Notes: generated from the letters alone by a model not told the origin. Shown: positions 54,337 to 62,756, counted from the stretch's first letter. The stretch: DNA of 64,000 nucleotides from Rufibacter sediminis (GCF_014269285.1 NZ_JACOAF010000008.1:235368-299367), one strand, 5' to 3'. Numbers and translations are program-made.

Positions 54337-54944
54337 ACCCCATTACTGACTTTATTGAATCCGGGATTTTAGAGCTGTACGTCATGGCCGCTACCTCGCC
54401 AGAAGAAACCCTGGAGGTGGAACAGATGGCCGCTGCTCACCCAGAAGTGCGGCAAGAGATTGAAAGCATCCGGCAGAGCATAGAAGCTTATGCCTTGGCC
54501 CATGCTGTGGAGCCAAGACCTACCATCAAGCCGCTGGTGCTAGCCACCATTGACTACATGGATCGCCTGCAAAAAGGAGAAGCCGTCACCTCACCGCCCA
54601 ACCTCACCCCAGACTCCAAGCCAGAGGACTACGCGGCCTGGCTTTCCCGCCCCGACCTACAGGTTCCTTCCTATGCTGAGGACATTTACGTGAAGATCAT
54701 CGGGTACACGCCCAGCGCCACCACTGCTATTGTCTGGCTCAAAGACATGGCCGAAGAGGAAATTCACCACGATGAACTGGAACTCTTTCTGATTTTGGAA
54801 GGTACCTGCACCATCACGGTGGAAGAACAGGAAAACTACCTGTCTCCCGGCGATTACTTTGCCATTCCGCTACACAAGCGCCACATGGTGAAGGTGACCT
54901 CGGCGGAACCCTGTAAATGTATTCTTCAGCGGTTGGCGGCGTAG
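54333..54944 (+). CDS. Cupin-domain anti-sigma factor
   Basis: 203 residues. Residues about 1-90 resemble the anti-sigma-K-type N-terminal helical domain (FIESGILELYVMAATSPEETLEVEQMAAAHPEV), without the HxxxCxxC zinc site of classical ChrR. Residues about 110-200 form a cupin: IHHDELELFLILEG, then GDYFAIPLHKRHMV. No membrane segment, so it is a soluble sensor. It likely binds the sigma factor encoded just upstream and releases it on a signal read by the cupin, perhaps metal or oxidant dependent. The signal is not known. Confidence 0.85.
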   Translation: MNPITDFIESGILELYVMAATSPEETLEVEQMAAAHPEVRQEIESIRQSIEAYALAHAVEPRPTIKPLVLATIDYMDRLQKGEAVTSPPNLTPDSKPEDYAAWLSRPDLQVPSYAEDIYVKIIGYTPSATTAIVWLKDMAEEEIHHDELELFLILEGTCTITVEEQENYLSPGDYFAIPLHKRHMVKVTSAEPCKCILQRLAA

Positions 54945-55037
54945 GGGAAAGCGAAGAAAATCTCGTGACATTTTGGTATTGAATACTTCTGTCTAGCCCA
55001 TTTTTGGGCCGGAGTTACTAGAATTTATATCTGCAGT

Positions 55038-56411
55038 ATGCGCAAAAGATCTGTATTAAAAGCTGCCTTGTTTTTGACCAGTGGCGCCCTTTTCATTCAT
55101 TCTCTTGCCAGAAGGGCAAAATTCGTTTCTAGGCTTAAATCAAAAAAGAAGCAAAAAAACTGGGCGGGCAATCTGACCTACAGTACCGAGGCAGTCACGT
55201 ATCCTTCTACAGTTCCTGAAGTGCAGAAACTTGTCAAGAGTTGTGTTCGGCTGCGTACTCTAGGTTCTCGCCACTCCTTCAATCGCATTGCTGATAGTAA
55301 AGAGAACTTGATCTCCCTCCAGAAAATGGATGCTGTAGTTTCTCTGGATAAAGAAGCGCATAAGGTAACTGTAGAAGCAGGAATGCGCTACGGTGAACTC
55401 TCATCCTTTCTCCATGAAAATGGCTATGCCGTACCCAATATGGCTTCCTTACCGCACATCACCGTGGTTGGAGCTTGTTCCACGGCGACCCATGGTTCCG
55501 GCATCCAAAACGGCAACCTGGCTACTTCCGTCTCTGCGATTGAGTTTGTGAATGCAGCGGGGGAGTTAGTGACGCTCTCCAGAGAAAAGGATGGCGAGCA
55601 GTTCAACGGCGCAGTAGTAGCCCTTGGTGGACTGGGTGCCGTGACTAAAATCACCCTTGATCTGGTGCCCACCTTCCAAATGACGCAAGTGGTGTACCGC
55701 AATCTACCTATGCGTGCGCTGCAAGACCATTTTGTGGAGATCATGTCGAAAGGGTACAGCGTGAGTTTGTTTACGCATTGGGAAAACCAGTACATCAACC
55801 AGGTGTGGGTGAAGAGCAAAGTAGAGGAGGGGCAACCAGCCACTATTGAGCCGGAACTGTTCGGGGCAAAACTCGCCACTCAGAAACTGCACCCGATTGA
55901 AGATCAATCTCCCGAGAACACGACAGATCAGTTAGGTGAGATCGGCGAGTGGTACGAGCTTTTGCCGCACTTTAAGATGGGCTTTAAGCCAAGTGCCGGG
56001 GCAGAATTGCAGAGCGAGTACTTCGTGGCCATCGAGCATGCGTATGAGGCCATCCTAGCCATAGAGTCACTGCACGAAAAGATCTCGCCGCATCTCTTTG
56101 TGTCAGAAATCAGAACCATCAAGGCCGATGAGTTGTGGCTGAGTCCGCAGTACCAGCAGACTACGGTGGCGTTTCACTTTACCTGGAAGCAGGACGAGGA
56201 AGTGGTGCTGCAACTCCTGCCGTTGATAGAAGAAAAACTGGAACCCTTCCAGCCTCGGCCGCACTGGGGGAAATTGTTTACCATGTCACCAGCGGTGCTC
56301 CAGTCGCGGTATGAAAGGATGGAGGATTTCAGGCAATTGCTGCTTCAGCATGACCCCAAAGGCAAGTTCAGGAATGAGTTCATGGACACGTATGTGTTTG
56401 GGGAATCCTGA
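55038..56411 (+). CDS. FAD-dependent alditol oxidase-like flavoprotein
   Basis: 457 residues. A basic N-terminus with one hydrophobic helix (about 8-25) may anchor it. The FAD-binding PCMH domain (about 45-215) carries LGSRHSFN, whose His is the covalent FAD site in alditol and gulonolactone-type oxidases, and HGSGIQNGNLATSVSAIEFV. The C-terminal part matches the D-arabinono-1,4-lactone oxidase/alditol oxidase domain (EIRTIKADELWLSPQYQ, GKLFTM). It probably oxidises an alditol or sugar lactone. It lies away from the xylan locus, but xylitol or similar is possible. A P37 copy and bidirectional terminator follow. Confidence 0.87.
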   Translation: MRKRSVLKAALFLTSGALFIHSLARRAKFVSRLKSKKKQKNWAGNLTYSTEAVTYPSTVPEVQKLVKSCVRLRTLGSRHSFNRIADSKENLISLQKMDAVVSLDKEAHKVTVEAGMRYGELSSFLHENGYAVPNMASLPHITVVGACSTATHGSGIQNGNLATSVSAIEFVNAAGELVTLSREKDGEQFNGAVVALGGLGAVTKITLDLVPTFQMTQVVYRNLPMRALQDHFVEIMSKGYSVSLFTHWENQYINQVWVKSKVEEGQPATIEPELFGAKLATQKLHPIEDQSPENTTDQLGEIGEWYELLPHFKMGFKPSAGAELQSEYFVAIEHAYEAILAIESLHEKISPHLFVSEIRTIKADELWLSPQYQQTTVAFHFTWKQDEEVVLQLLPLIEEKLEPFQPRPHWGKLFTMSPAVLQSRYERMEDFRQLLLQHDPKGKFRNEFMDTYVFGES

Positions 56412-56428
56412 TTTAAACCTCGTCTAAA

Positions 56429-56466
56429 CGTTTTAAGGCCATTTTCTGAAAAACAGACTAAGAACG
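56429..56466. repeat. P37 palindrome
   Basis: CGTTTTAAGGCCATTTTCTG then AAAAACAGACTAAGAACG, 17 bases after the oxidase stop. Confidence 0.7.
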
Positions 56467-56485
56467 CCTACACAAACAGGCATAA

Positions 56486-56514
56486 AAAAGCCTCTCCCAA
56501 TCGGAGAGGCTTTT
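56486..56514. terminator. Bidirectional terminator between oxidase and cspA
   Basis: Stem GCCTCTCC / GGAGAGGC with loop CAATC, flanked by A-run on one side and T-run on the other, so it serves both the oxidase (+) and the cold-shock gene (-). Confidence 0.9.
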
Positions 56515-56540
56515 CTGTACTGTGTCTTTATAGCTAAAGA

Positions 56541-56732
56541 CTAAGCGCGTTTAACGTTGATAGCGTTTAGTCCTTTTCTTCCTTCTTGAAGATCATAGAC
56601 TACCTCGTCGTTTTCTCTGATTTCATCTACCAATCCAGATACGTGTACGAAGTACTCCTGATTTGTATTGTTGTCTTTGATAAAACCGAACCCTTTAGAG
56701 TCGTTGAAGAATTTTACTGTTCCTTGATTCAT
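56541..56732 (-). CDS. Cold-shock domain protein
   Basis: 63 residues from the start chosen at 56732 (MNQGTVKFFNDSKGFGFIK). A frame six codons longer (MYNNNN...) would begin almost at the inferred transcript start. RNP1 (KGFGFI) and RNP2 (YFVHVSG) of the CspA fold are present. CspA-type proteins bind single-stranded RNA and unwind structure in the cold. A TACCTTTG promoter box lies at 56761-56768. It is divergent from a Lys-rich small protein gene that commonly accompanies cold-shock genes in this phylum. Confidence 0.95.
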   Translation of the reverse strand: MNQGTVKFFNDSKGFGFIKDNNTNQEYFVHVSGLVDEIRENDEVVYDLQEGRKGLNAINVKRA

Positions 56733-56760
56733 ATTGTTGTTATTATACATCTAATACCCT

Positions 56761-56768
56761 CAAAGGTA
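56761..56768 (-). promoter_or_regulatory. Promoter box of the cold-shock gene
   Basis: CAAAGGTA on the plus strand, i.e. TACCTTTG on the minus strand (TANNTTTG). It implies a start about 24 bases upstream of the ATG at 56732. Confidence 0.6.
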
Positions 56769-56841
56769 GAGATAAGTTCAAGGTATCCTAGAAAAAGTAA
56801 AATTATATTTTAAAAAGGTTCAATTCAGCTCTGGCGAAGCG

Positions 56842-56872
56842 TTGGTCCGTAGCTACAAAATGCGTACCTTTG
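56842..56872 (+). promoter_or_regulatory. Promoter with TTG and TACCTTTG
   Basis: TTG at 56842-56844, 20 bases, then TACCTTTG at 56865-56872: a close match to the Bacteroidota -33/-7 pattern. No other start codon is nearby except the gene at 57198, over 300 bases on. Confidence 0.7.
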
Positions 56873-57197
56873 TACCGGAAAGCAATCATTATCTCCTCTC
56901 TTACGCCGCAGCTTACGTAGCTGGTCCTAAGTTTTCTGATAATCCTTGAAACCTGAGTTCCAGGTTTTCCCGCCCATTCCCTTTCTTGTCTCTGGGCTAC
57001 ACGTACAAACGCGATCGGTATTTTTTCTGTAATCAGATATTTCACCGGTTTTCTCGTATAAAGAGAAAAGAAAGCGTACCTGATAGAATAGAAGAAAATT
57101 GCGCGAGGGCTTTCCGGAAAAGGAGATGCCCGGGATTGCAGACCTTTCGCAGAAGCAAGAGATGGACCTGGGTACATGTTAAATTTAACCGTTGACT

Positions 57198-57398
57198 ATG
57201 GCAAGATCACAGAACAGTTTCATGAAGAAACAACTAGAGCAGAAAAAACTGAAAAAGAAAAAAGACAAAGAAGAACGCAAACAAGAGCGTCAGGAGAACT
57301 CTACGGGTGGCAAGTTAGAGGATATGATCATGTACGTTGACGAAGACGGAAATTTCTCCTCCACCCCTCCAGAAAAGAAGGAAAAGAAGAAGGAGTAA
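57198..57398 (+). CDS. Small Lys/Glu-rich protein of the cold-shock neighbourhood
   Basis: 66 residues from the ATG at 57198 (MARSQNSFMKKQLEQ); an ATG two codons upstream is possible. The sequence is very rich in Lys and Glu, ends in a KEKKKE tail, and contains the conserved-looking GGKLEDMIMYVDEDGNFSST. Similar small proteins occur beside cold-shock genes in Cytophagales and Flavobacteriia; function is unknown. It follows a long leader from the promoter at 56842. Confidence 0.8.
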   Translation: MARSQNSFMKKQLEQKKLKKKKDKEERKQERQENSTGGKLEDMIMYVDEDGNFSSTPPEKKEKKKE

Positions 57399-57742
57399 CC
57401 TTCTTCCTTCCCCCATCGCCCAGATAACTTTGTACCCTTTGTCTCTCAGCAAAGGGTATACCTATTCCTGCTTTTCCCACTTGTATCAATCCCTGATGTA
57501 CCGGAAAAGAAGCTCCCTTTCAGAAGTTGACTTCCAGCTTCATCTATCCCTTGTCACTTTGGGTTTCCGAAGAATAGAGGCCTCCCGCGCTTTTCCCTTG
57601 TTTTCAGGAAAACAGGCCTGAAACGGAAAGCCGCAGCTGCGGTCATACCTGCGTATTTCCGCCTGAAAAATAACGTCTGGTGGAGGAGAAGCAGACGCAA
57701 AATGAGTATATTCATCCATCCGCTTCACGTAACCGAAAAGAC
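57399..57742. other. Spacer with one P37 copy
   Basis: A P37 copy at 57589-57625, and a TAACTTTG box (57425-57432) that fits the -7 pattern but has no clear -33 partner. Short frames here look spurious. Confidence 0.45.
57589..57625. repeat. P37 palindrome
   Basis: GCTTTTCCCTTGTTTTCAGG then AAAACAGGCCTGAAACG. The right arm is canonical. Confidence 0.7.
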
Positions 57743-58141
57743 ATGGAAACCATTGATAAGCTGGCTTGGATCGAAATCAAGGATGGGCAGATTCTGAGTT
57801 CCCGCAGCAAAGGGCGCACGAAATTCTACATTCCGGGCGGCAAAAGGGAGCAGGACGAAAATGATTTCACCGCTCTGGCCCGCGAGATAAAGGAAGAGCT
57901 GAGCGTGGATCTGGTGGAGGAAACGGTGAACTACTTCGGGACGTTCCAGGCCCAGGCCGATAGTCATGCCCCCGGCGTAGAGGTGAAGATGACGTGCTAC
58001 ACCGGGGCGTACAAAGGCACCATTCAAGCGGCCAACGAGATAGAAGAAGTGGTGTGGTTAACCTACGCTGATCGGGCGAAAGTATCACCCGTGGACCAGA
58101 TCATCTTTGACTGGCTGAAAGAGGAAGAACTTCTGCACTAA
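57743..58141 (+). CDS. NUDIX hydrolase
   Basis: 132 residues from the start chosen at 57743 (METIDKLAWIEIKDG). A longer frame opens at 57680 but its extra residues look non-coding. The NUDIX box reads GGKREQDENDFTALAREIKEELSV over its central part (REIKEEL with Ser for the usual Gly), typical of MutT-like enzymes that cleave nucleoside diphosphate-linked compounds. Substrate unknown. Confidence 0.85.
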   Translation: METIDKLAWIEIKDGQILSSRSKGRTKFYIPGGKREQDENDFTALAREIKEELSVDLVEETVNYFGTFQAQADSHAPGVEVKMTCYTGAYKGTIQAANEIEEVVWLTYADRAKVSPVDQIIFDWLKEEELLH

Positions 58142-58164
58142 CCCCCACAAAAGAGCATTTTAAG

Positions 58165-58214
58165 ATACTCCGTTTCCGGCCTGTTTCCCGAAAAACAGGC
58201 ATGAAACGGAGTAT
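58165..58214. repeat. P37 palindrome with extended outer arms
   Basis: Outer arms ATACTCCGTTTC and GAAACGGAGTAT pair exactly, and the inner GGCCTGTTT/AAACAGGC arms have two mismatches. It starts 24 bases after the NUDIX stop. Confidence 0.85.
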
Positions 58215-58413
58215 TGTTTTGTAAAGGATCGGCTTGCTTGCCTCACTGTGTTTGATAAGAAGGAGAAGGCAGGCGAAAAAGTTAAATCGATTACTTTCCT
58301 CGTCTTCCTCTGGTTGACCTTCTGTTGTCTTCTTTGACGATGCCGAACGGGTAAATGCCTGCCCTTTTCCCTATGATTCTAAACAAGAACTAAAGGCACA
58401 GTGAGGAAGAAAC

Positions 58414-59712
58414 TTACATCGCTTTTTCAATCTTCACCTTCTTGCCCTTCAGTTTCTCCTGCTGCAGGAGCTTCACGGCTTTGTCAAGTTTGGTCTTGGA
58501 GACGGCTACATACGCGGCGTTATCCTGCAGTTCAATGCGGCCGAGGTCAGATTTCTCCAGGCCTCCTTTTTGCAGCATCCAACCCACAATGTCTACCTTG
58601 TTCACTTTGTCTTTTTTGCCGGCGCTGATGTAGAGAGTTTCCCAGGGAGAGGGTGGGGGCAATACGGCTCTGGCGGGTAATTTCTCTACTGGCGGAATCT
58701 TGGACAGATACGCCGGTTTCTCATCGGGGTGCAGGAGCAGGTAACTGGTGCCTTTGGCGTTCATGCGGGCAGTGCGGCCGTTCCGATGGGTGAAGTTCTC
58801 CTGGTCCGGCACCTGGAAATGGATGACAAACTCCACCTCGGGAATGTCCAGGCCACGGGCGGCCAGATCGGTGCTCACCAAGGTGCGGTAGGTGCCGTTC
58901 CGGAACTTCATCAACGTGCGCTCACGGTCCGGCTGCTCCAGGCCACCGTGGAAGATGCCGTGCGGCAGGTTTTTGCCGCTCAAAAAATCACTTACCGCTT
59001 CCACGGTTTCGCGCTGGTTACAGAAAACCATGCTGGAAGCCGTGCCAATGGAACACAACACGTCTAACAAGGCCTGCATCTTGTTGCCTTTCTGCACCTC
59101 CACGGTGCGCACCTGCAGATCTGGCGCGTTGCTGGCTTCTTGCAGGTAATTCACCATCACCGGATTTTTGAGTTTGGTGAAGGAAGGAACCTGGGGCATG
59201 GCCGTGGCCGAGACCAGCAGCCGTTTGTTCAGGTTTTTCAGTTGCCCGATGATGTAGGCCATGTCTTCCTGAAACCCGTATTCCAGTGATTTGTCAAACT
59301 CATCCAGCACCAGCGTCTGGAGCGAGGCAACCGCGAAATTCTCTTCCCGCAAATGGTACGCAATGCGGCCTGGGGTGCCAATCAAGAGCGCCGGCGGGTA
59401 GGCCAGGCTGCGTTTCTCAGGATTGGTGGCGTGCCCGCCGTACAGGCAATCTACCTTAAAACCGGTGCCCATGCTCCTGAACACCTGCTCAATCTGCTGG
59501 GCCAGCTCCCGCGAGGGGGCCAGAATTAAAGCCTGCACCTCCTGAACGTCGGGGTTCAGCCGGGGCAGAACCGAGAGCAGGTACCCAAGGGTTTTCCCAG
59601 ACCCGGTGGGCGACAGCAAGATGACATCGCTTTTCTGGGCGGCGGCCAGCGTCTCCTCCTGCATGGGGTTCAGGCGGTCAATCTTCAGGGTATCCAGGAT
59701 TTTTTGGAGCAT
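58414..59712 (-). CDS. DEAD-box RNA helicase, DbpA-like
   Basis: 432 residues from the start chosen at 59712. The ATG 11 codons upstream (59745) lies above the promoter box at 59733-59740. Motifs: SPTGSGKT (I), PSREL, GTPGR, DEFD (II, in place of DEAD), SAT (III), STDLAARGLD and HRNGRTAR. The C-terminal segment (from about 345) resembles the DbpA-type RNA-binding domain with a basic tail (KGKKVKIEK). DbpA acts on 23S rRNA in ribosome assembly; that specificity is inferred here. It is 3 kb from the cold-shock gene. Confidence 0.9.
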   Translation of the reverse strand: MLQKILDTLKIDRLNPMQEETLAAAQKSDVILLSPTGSGKTLGYLLSVLPRLNPDVQEVQALILAPSRELAQQIEQVFRSMGTGFKVDCLYGGHATNPEKRSLAYPPALLIGTPGRIAYHLREENFAVASLQTLVLDEFDKSLEYGFQEDMAYIIGQLKNLNKRLLVSATAMPQVPSFTKLKNPVMVNYLQEASNAPDLQVRTVEVQKGNKMQALLDVLCSIGTASSMVFCNQRETVEAVSDFLSGKNLPHGIFHGGLEQPDRERTLMKFRNGTYRTLVSTDLAARGLDIPEVEFVIHFQVPDQENFTHRNGRTARMNAKGTSYLLLHPDEKPAYLSKIPPVEKLPARAVLPPPSPWETLYISAGKKDKVNKVDIVGWMLQKGGLEKSDLGRIELQDNAAYVAVSKTKLDKAVKLLQQEKLKGKKVKIEKAM

Positions 59713-59732
59713 ACAAGGGGTCGTTTCTGGGG

Positions 59733-59740
59733 CAAAGGTA
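59733..59740 (-). promoter_or_regulatory. Promoter box of the DEAD-box helicase gene
   Basis: TACCTTTG on the minus strand, identical to the boxes at the cold-shock genes; about 20 bases before the chosen ATG. The -33 element is unclear. Confidence 0.5.
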
Positions 59741-59850
59741 ACCATTAATCCCGTAGGGCTTCCCCGCTAAAATACCTCAGACGAAACACGATGGGCCAAA
59801 GCTGGTAGCCTGACAGAAAATGTCTATCTTGTAACAAGCCGGGGGGCGTT

Positions 59851-59887
59851 CGTTTTGAGGCCGATTTTCCAAAATCGACCTCAAAAC
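59851..59887. repeat. P37 palindrome
   Basis: CGTTTTGAGGCCGATTTTCC then AAAATCGACCTCAAAAC. The inner arms are CCGATTTT/AAAATCGA, one mismatch, another compensated variant of CTGTTTT/AAAACAG. Confidence 0.85.
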
Positions 59888-60109
59888 AGGATTTGGTAAG
59901 CTTTATAAAAACTGCGCCCAAAATGGTAATATTTGGCTCCGTTCCTCGACCAATAGAAGCCAGGGTATTAGGAAGGATGCTAAAAGCAGAAAGAAAATTG
60001 CGCCGGAAAGGCTCCTTTCAAAGAATGACGGGCACAACCTTGGCGCTTTCACGGGCGGCTGCGTATAGAATCGGGCAGTTTTTGCGTTTTTAAAGTAAAC
60101 AGTAAACGT

Positions 60110-60553
60110 ATGGCACTCTTTTTCGCATTTATACTGGCCGGATTTTTAGGATATATCTATGGCCACCGCATCAGGCCCAACCAGAAACTGCAGCGCACCC
60201 TGAAAGAACTTCAGGAGAAATGCCGCGCGGTGCTGGAAGACGAGAAAAAAGGCGTCTACAAAACCATCGTGACCGATCATCAGAAATCGTCTGAGTTGGT
60301 GGTGGAGGTGAAGGAGCTGGCCGTGACCCAGGGAGGGCAAGTGAAGGTGCAATACCTGAGCGCCTTCTATAAAAATCCCGAGTTCAGGACCCGCAAAGGC
60401 CCCGAGCTGCTGCAGGAAGTACACGGTTTGCTGGGCGAGTACCTGCCCAAAAATGAGATTGAGTGGTTTGAGGTCAACGGCCGCCACCAGAACATCAAAG
60501 AGTTTGTCACTGAGTTAGAATCCATTCAGAACCCGCATCCCGCTAATAGATAA
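60110..60553 (+). CDS. Membrane-anchored protein of unknown function in the TelA operon
   Basis: 147 residues. One N-terminal hydrophobic segment (FFAFILAGFLGYIYGHRI, about 3-20), then a soluble alpha/beta domain rich in Lys and Glu (VTDHQKSSELVVEVKELAV). It is first in the run with TelA (5-base gap). No family is recognised. Confidence 0.8.
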   Translation: MALFFAFILAGFLGYIYGHRIRPNQKLQRTLKELQEKCRAVLEDEKKGVYKTIVTDHQKSSELVVEVKELAVTQGGQVKVQYLSAFYKNPEFRTRKGPELLQEVHGLLGEYLPKNEIEWFEVNGRHQNIKEFVTELESIQNPHPANR

Positions 60554-60558
60554 ACACC

Positions 60559-61644
60559 ATGGAAAACAAGGAAATCGTTTTGTCAGAAAACAAAGAGTTG
60601 ATTCAGCAGAAAGCGCTGGAGATCTCCAAGACCATAGACCCTACCAAGCCTGAAAGCCTCAGCTCCTTTGGCGTGGAGACGCAGCGCAAACTGGGGTATT
60701 ATTCCAACGAGCTCCTGACCAAGGTAAAAGCCAAAGACTCAGGCGATGCCGGAGCCGCCATCAATGAACTGCTCACCCAGATCAACATGATCAAGGTAGA
60801 CGAGACTGAGAAACCCGGTTTCTTCTCGCGCCTTCCGTTCGTGGGCAAAATCAAGGACAAAACCAAGCAACTGGCCAGCCAGTACAACTCCGTGTCTGAG
60901 AACGTGGATGACGTAGTGGTGAAGCTGGAGAAAACCCGCCAGAGCGTCCTGAAAGACACTACCGGGCTGGAGGTCATGTTCAAGCAGGTGGTGGAGTACA
61001 TCCATGAGGTGCGCTCGCTCATTGCCGCCGGCAAGATGAAGATTGAGGAGATTGAGAACGAGCTCATCCCGCAGCTTCAGTCTGAGGTGGAAAGCAGCGG
61101 CCAGGACGAACTGGTAGTGCAGCGCCTCGCCGACATGGTGGCGTTTAAAGACCGTTTAGAGAAAAAGGTGCATGATTTCACCTTGTCGCACACCATTGCC
61201 ACGCAGTCCATGCCGCAGATCCGGATGATCCAGACCACCAATGACGTGCTGGCTCAGAAAATCCAGAACTCCATTGTGACCGTGATTCCGGTGTGGCGCC
61301 AGCAGGTGGCTATTGCCCTGGGGCTGGAGAAACAACGCAAGGCGCTGGAAATCCAGAAGAAAGTCACCGATACCACCAATGAGATGCTCCTGAAAAACTC
61401 GCAGCTGCTCAAAACCAACGTGGTGACGGCGGCGCAGGAAAACGAGCGCGGCATTGTGGACGTGGATACCCTCAAAAAGGTGAACAAAGACATGGTGGAG
61501 ACGCTGGATGCCGTGATCAAGATCTCAGAGGAAGGCAGCCGCAAACGGGCCGAAGCCGTAAAAGAGCTGGCTCAGGTACAGGAGGAGCTCAACAGCAAAA
61601 TTCTGGGTACCTTGGGCAAATCCAAACGAATTGAGATTGAATAA
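60559..61644 (+). CDS. TelA-like toxic anion resistance family protein
   Basis: 361 residues, mostly helical. The C-terminal two-thirds match the TelA/KlaA family (LEKTRQSVLKDTTGLEVMF, IPVWRQQVAIALGLEKQRKA), named for tellurite resistance but found in many stress-related operons. The specific role is not established. A one-base overlap with the next gene (TAATG) shows translational coupling. Confidence 0.9.
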   Translation: MENKEIVLSENKELIQQKALEISKTIDPTKPESLSSFGVETQRKLGYYSNELLTKVKAKDSGDAGAAINELLTQINMIKVDETEKPGFFSRLPFVGKIKDKTKQLASQYNSVSENVDDVVVKLEKTRQSVLKDTTGLEVMFKQVVEYIHEVRSLIAAGKMKIEEIENELIPQLQSEVESSGQDELVVQRLADMVAFKDRLEKKVHDFTLSHTIATQSMPQIRMIQTTNDVLAQKIQNSIVTVIPVWRQQVAIALGLEKQRKALEIQKKVTDTTNEMLLKNSQLLKTNVVTAAQENERGIVDVDTLKKVNKDMVETLDAVIKISEEGSRKRAEAVKELAQVQEELNSKILGTLGKSKRIEIE

Positions 61645-61820
61645 TGGCTGATGATCCTTTACATAAAACAGCCCTGGAAAGCGTCCTGACCCAAGAGCAG
61701 GACGCCCTTCTCGATCTGTATTTAAACAACCTGGACAATTTCTTCGAGAATCAGAAAAACGCCGAGAAAATCCAGGTTGAAATTGAGACGCTGCACCTTA
61801 AAAAGATACTCTCTGAATGA
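61644..61820 (+). CDS. Short acidic helical protein, 58 residues
   Basis: Starts at ATG overlapping the TelA stop (TAATG) and ends with TGA inside the ATGATG start of the next gene. Protein: MADDPLHKTALESVLTQEQD..., with NNLDNFFENQKNAEKIQVEI before a LKKILSE end. It is acidic and helical and looks like a small partner or linker protein. The overlaps on both sides and normal composition make it a real gene although very short. Confidence 0.8.
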   Translation: MADDPLHKTALESVLTQEQDALLDLYLNNLDNFFENQKNAEKIQVEIETLHLKKILSE

Positions 61821-62644
61821 TGGATTTCGTGCGATCCCTTTTCGGGATGAAGGAGACCGGCCGTAGGGTAGTGGTAGGCGCCGGCGATGAATTGGGTTTA
61901 CAGGAAATTGGGTATATCAAAGAATCAAACCGCCGGCTTAGTCAGTTGCAGGACCTGAGCACCCGTTACAAGGGCACGCCCCAGGCTTCCAAGATGAAGG
62001 CCGTGTACGAGAAAACCAGGAACATCCACACGTATCTGGTGGCCAAGAAGAAGACCCCGGAACTGGAGGTTTTCCATCTCAAGAACACCGATCACTTCAT
62101 CAATACCTTTACCGCAATCCTGGACGTGCACCAGAAGCATGACCAGCTGTTGCAGGCTTCCACAGAGTCGTCGGGTACGGTGGAGGCCTCGGTGCAGAAG
62201 AGCAAGGCTGAACGGCTGAAGCGCCTGGAAAAAGCCGCCAACCTGCCAGATCTGGTGAAACCGCTCTCCCAATCGGTGCAGTTCTACCACGCCGGCGAGG
62301 CCAAGACCGCCGTGCCGCGGCTTTACCTGCCGGATATTTCCATCAATACCGTAGAAAAAGTCACGTATTACACCCAGGGAAAAGGAGAGGAGCTGGTGCC
62401 CCGCGAAATAGGCTTCACTTCCTCCAAAGACCAGAAAGACGCTTTCCTGAGTCATATCACCGATAGGCTAGGCTTGAAAGACGCCTCTTACGTGGGCAAC
62501 GCTCTGGTAACGATCCCTAACAATAATGGCATCACGCCCACCGGCATCGTGCCCATCCTTCACTGGGAAGGTTTCCTCTACGCCCTCAACCTCAACGATT
62601 ACCGGCTTTTCCCGGTCCGGATTTTCCGGAACGGTAGCAAATAA
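61817..62644 (+). CDS. Uncharacterised protein, last gene of the TelA operon
   Basis: 275 residues, starting ATG within the ATGATG overlap of the previous gene. No signal peptide or membrane segment. The N-terminal half is helical (RLSQLQDLSTRYKG, KMKAVYEKTRNIHTYL), the C-terminal half mixed (about 185-275) with LTTPNNNGITPTG-like loops (TIPNNNGITPTGIVPIL). No family recognised. A perfect terminator follows. Confidence 0.75.
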   Translation: MMDFVRSLFGMKETGRRVVVGAGDELGLQEIGYIKESNRRLSQLQDLSTRYKGTPQASKMKAVYEKTRNIHTYLVAKKKTPELEVFHLKNTDHFINTFTAILDVHQKHDQLLQASTESSGTVEASVQKSKAERLKRLEKAANLPDLVKPLSQSVQFYHAGEAKTAVPRLYLPDISINTVEKVTYYTQGKGEELVPREIGFTSSKDQKDAFLSHITDRLGLKDASYVGNALVTIPNNNGITPTGIVPILHWEGFLYALNLNDYRLFPVRIFRNGSK

Positions 62645-62703
62645 ACGCAGACCCTGTAGAGGCAAGGCATGCCTTGTCTCACGCATTCTGAAACATATTT
62701 AAA

Positions 62704-62741
62704 AATACAAAGGGCAACCCTAAGTGGTTGCCCTTTGTATT
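62704..62741. terminator. 16-bp hairpin terminator between TelA operon and heme A synthase
   Basis: Arms 62704-62719 and 62726-62741 are exact complements (AATACAAAGGGCAACC), 6-nt loop, with A and T runs that suit both strands. Confidence 0.9.
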
Positions 62742-62756
62742 ACCGCAGCTGGAAAA

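Larger units (their letters stand above)
56733..57191. other. Divergent region: cspA promoter and long leader
   Basis: Promoter boxes for both strands lie here (56761-56768 minus; 56842-56872 plus). The part from about 56878 to 57191 would be a leader of more than 300 bases for the small Lys-rich gene. Open frames on the minus strand across it (56803-57177) run over the plus-strand promoter and leader and look like shadows. Confidence 0.5.
59713..60109. other. Divergent spacer with one P37 copy
   Basis: Promoter box of the helicase at 59733-59740, P37 copy at 59851-59887. A 66-codon frame (59893-60093, TTG start) has no supporting features and is not called. Confidence 0.5.

Noticed and set aside
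56803..57177. 124-codon minus-strand frame between cspA and the Lys-rich gene
   Set aside because: It overlaps a good plus-strand promoter and the probable leader, and its composition is unlike a protein family.
59893..60093. 66-codon frame starting with TTG
   Set aside because: Directly beside a P37 palindrome, no family match and rare start codon.
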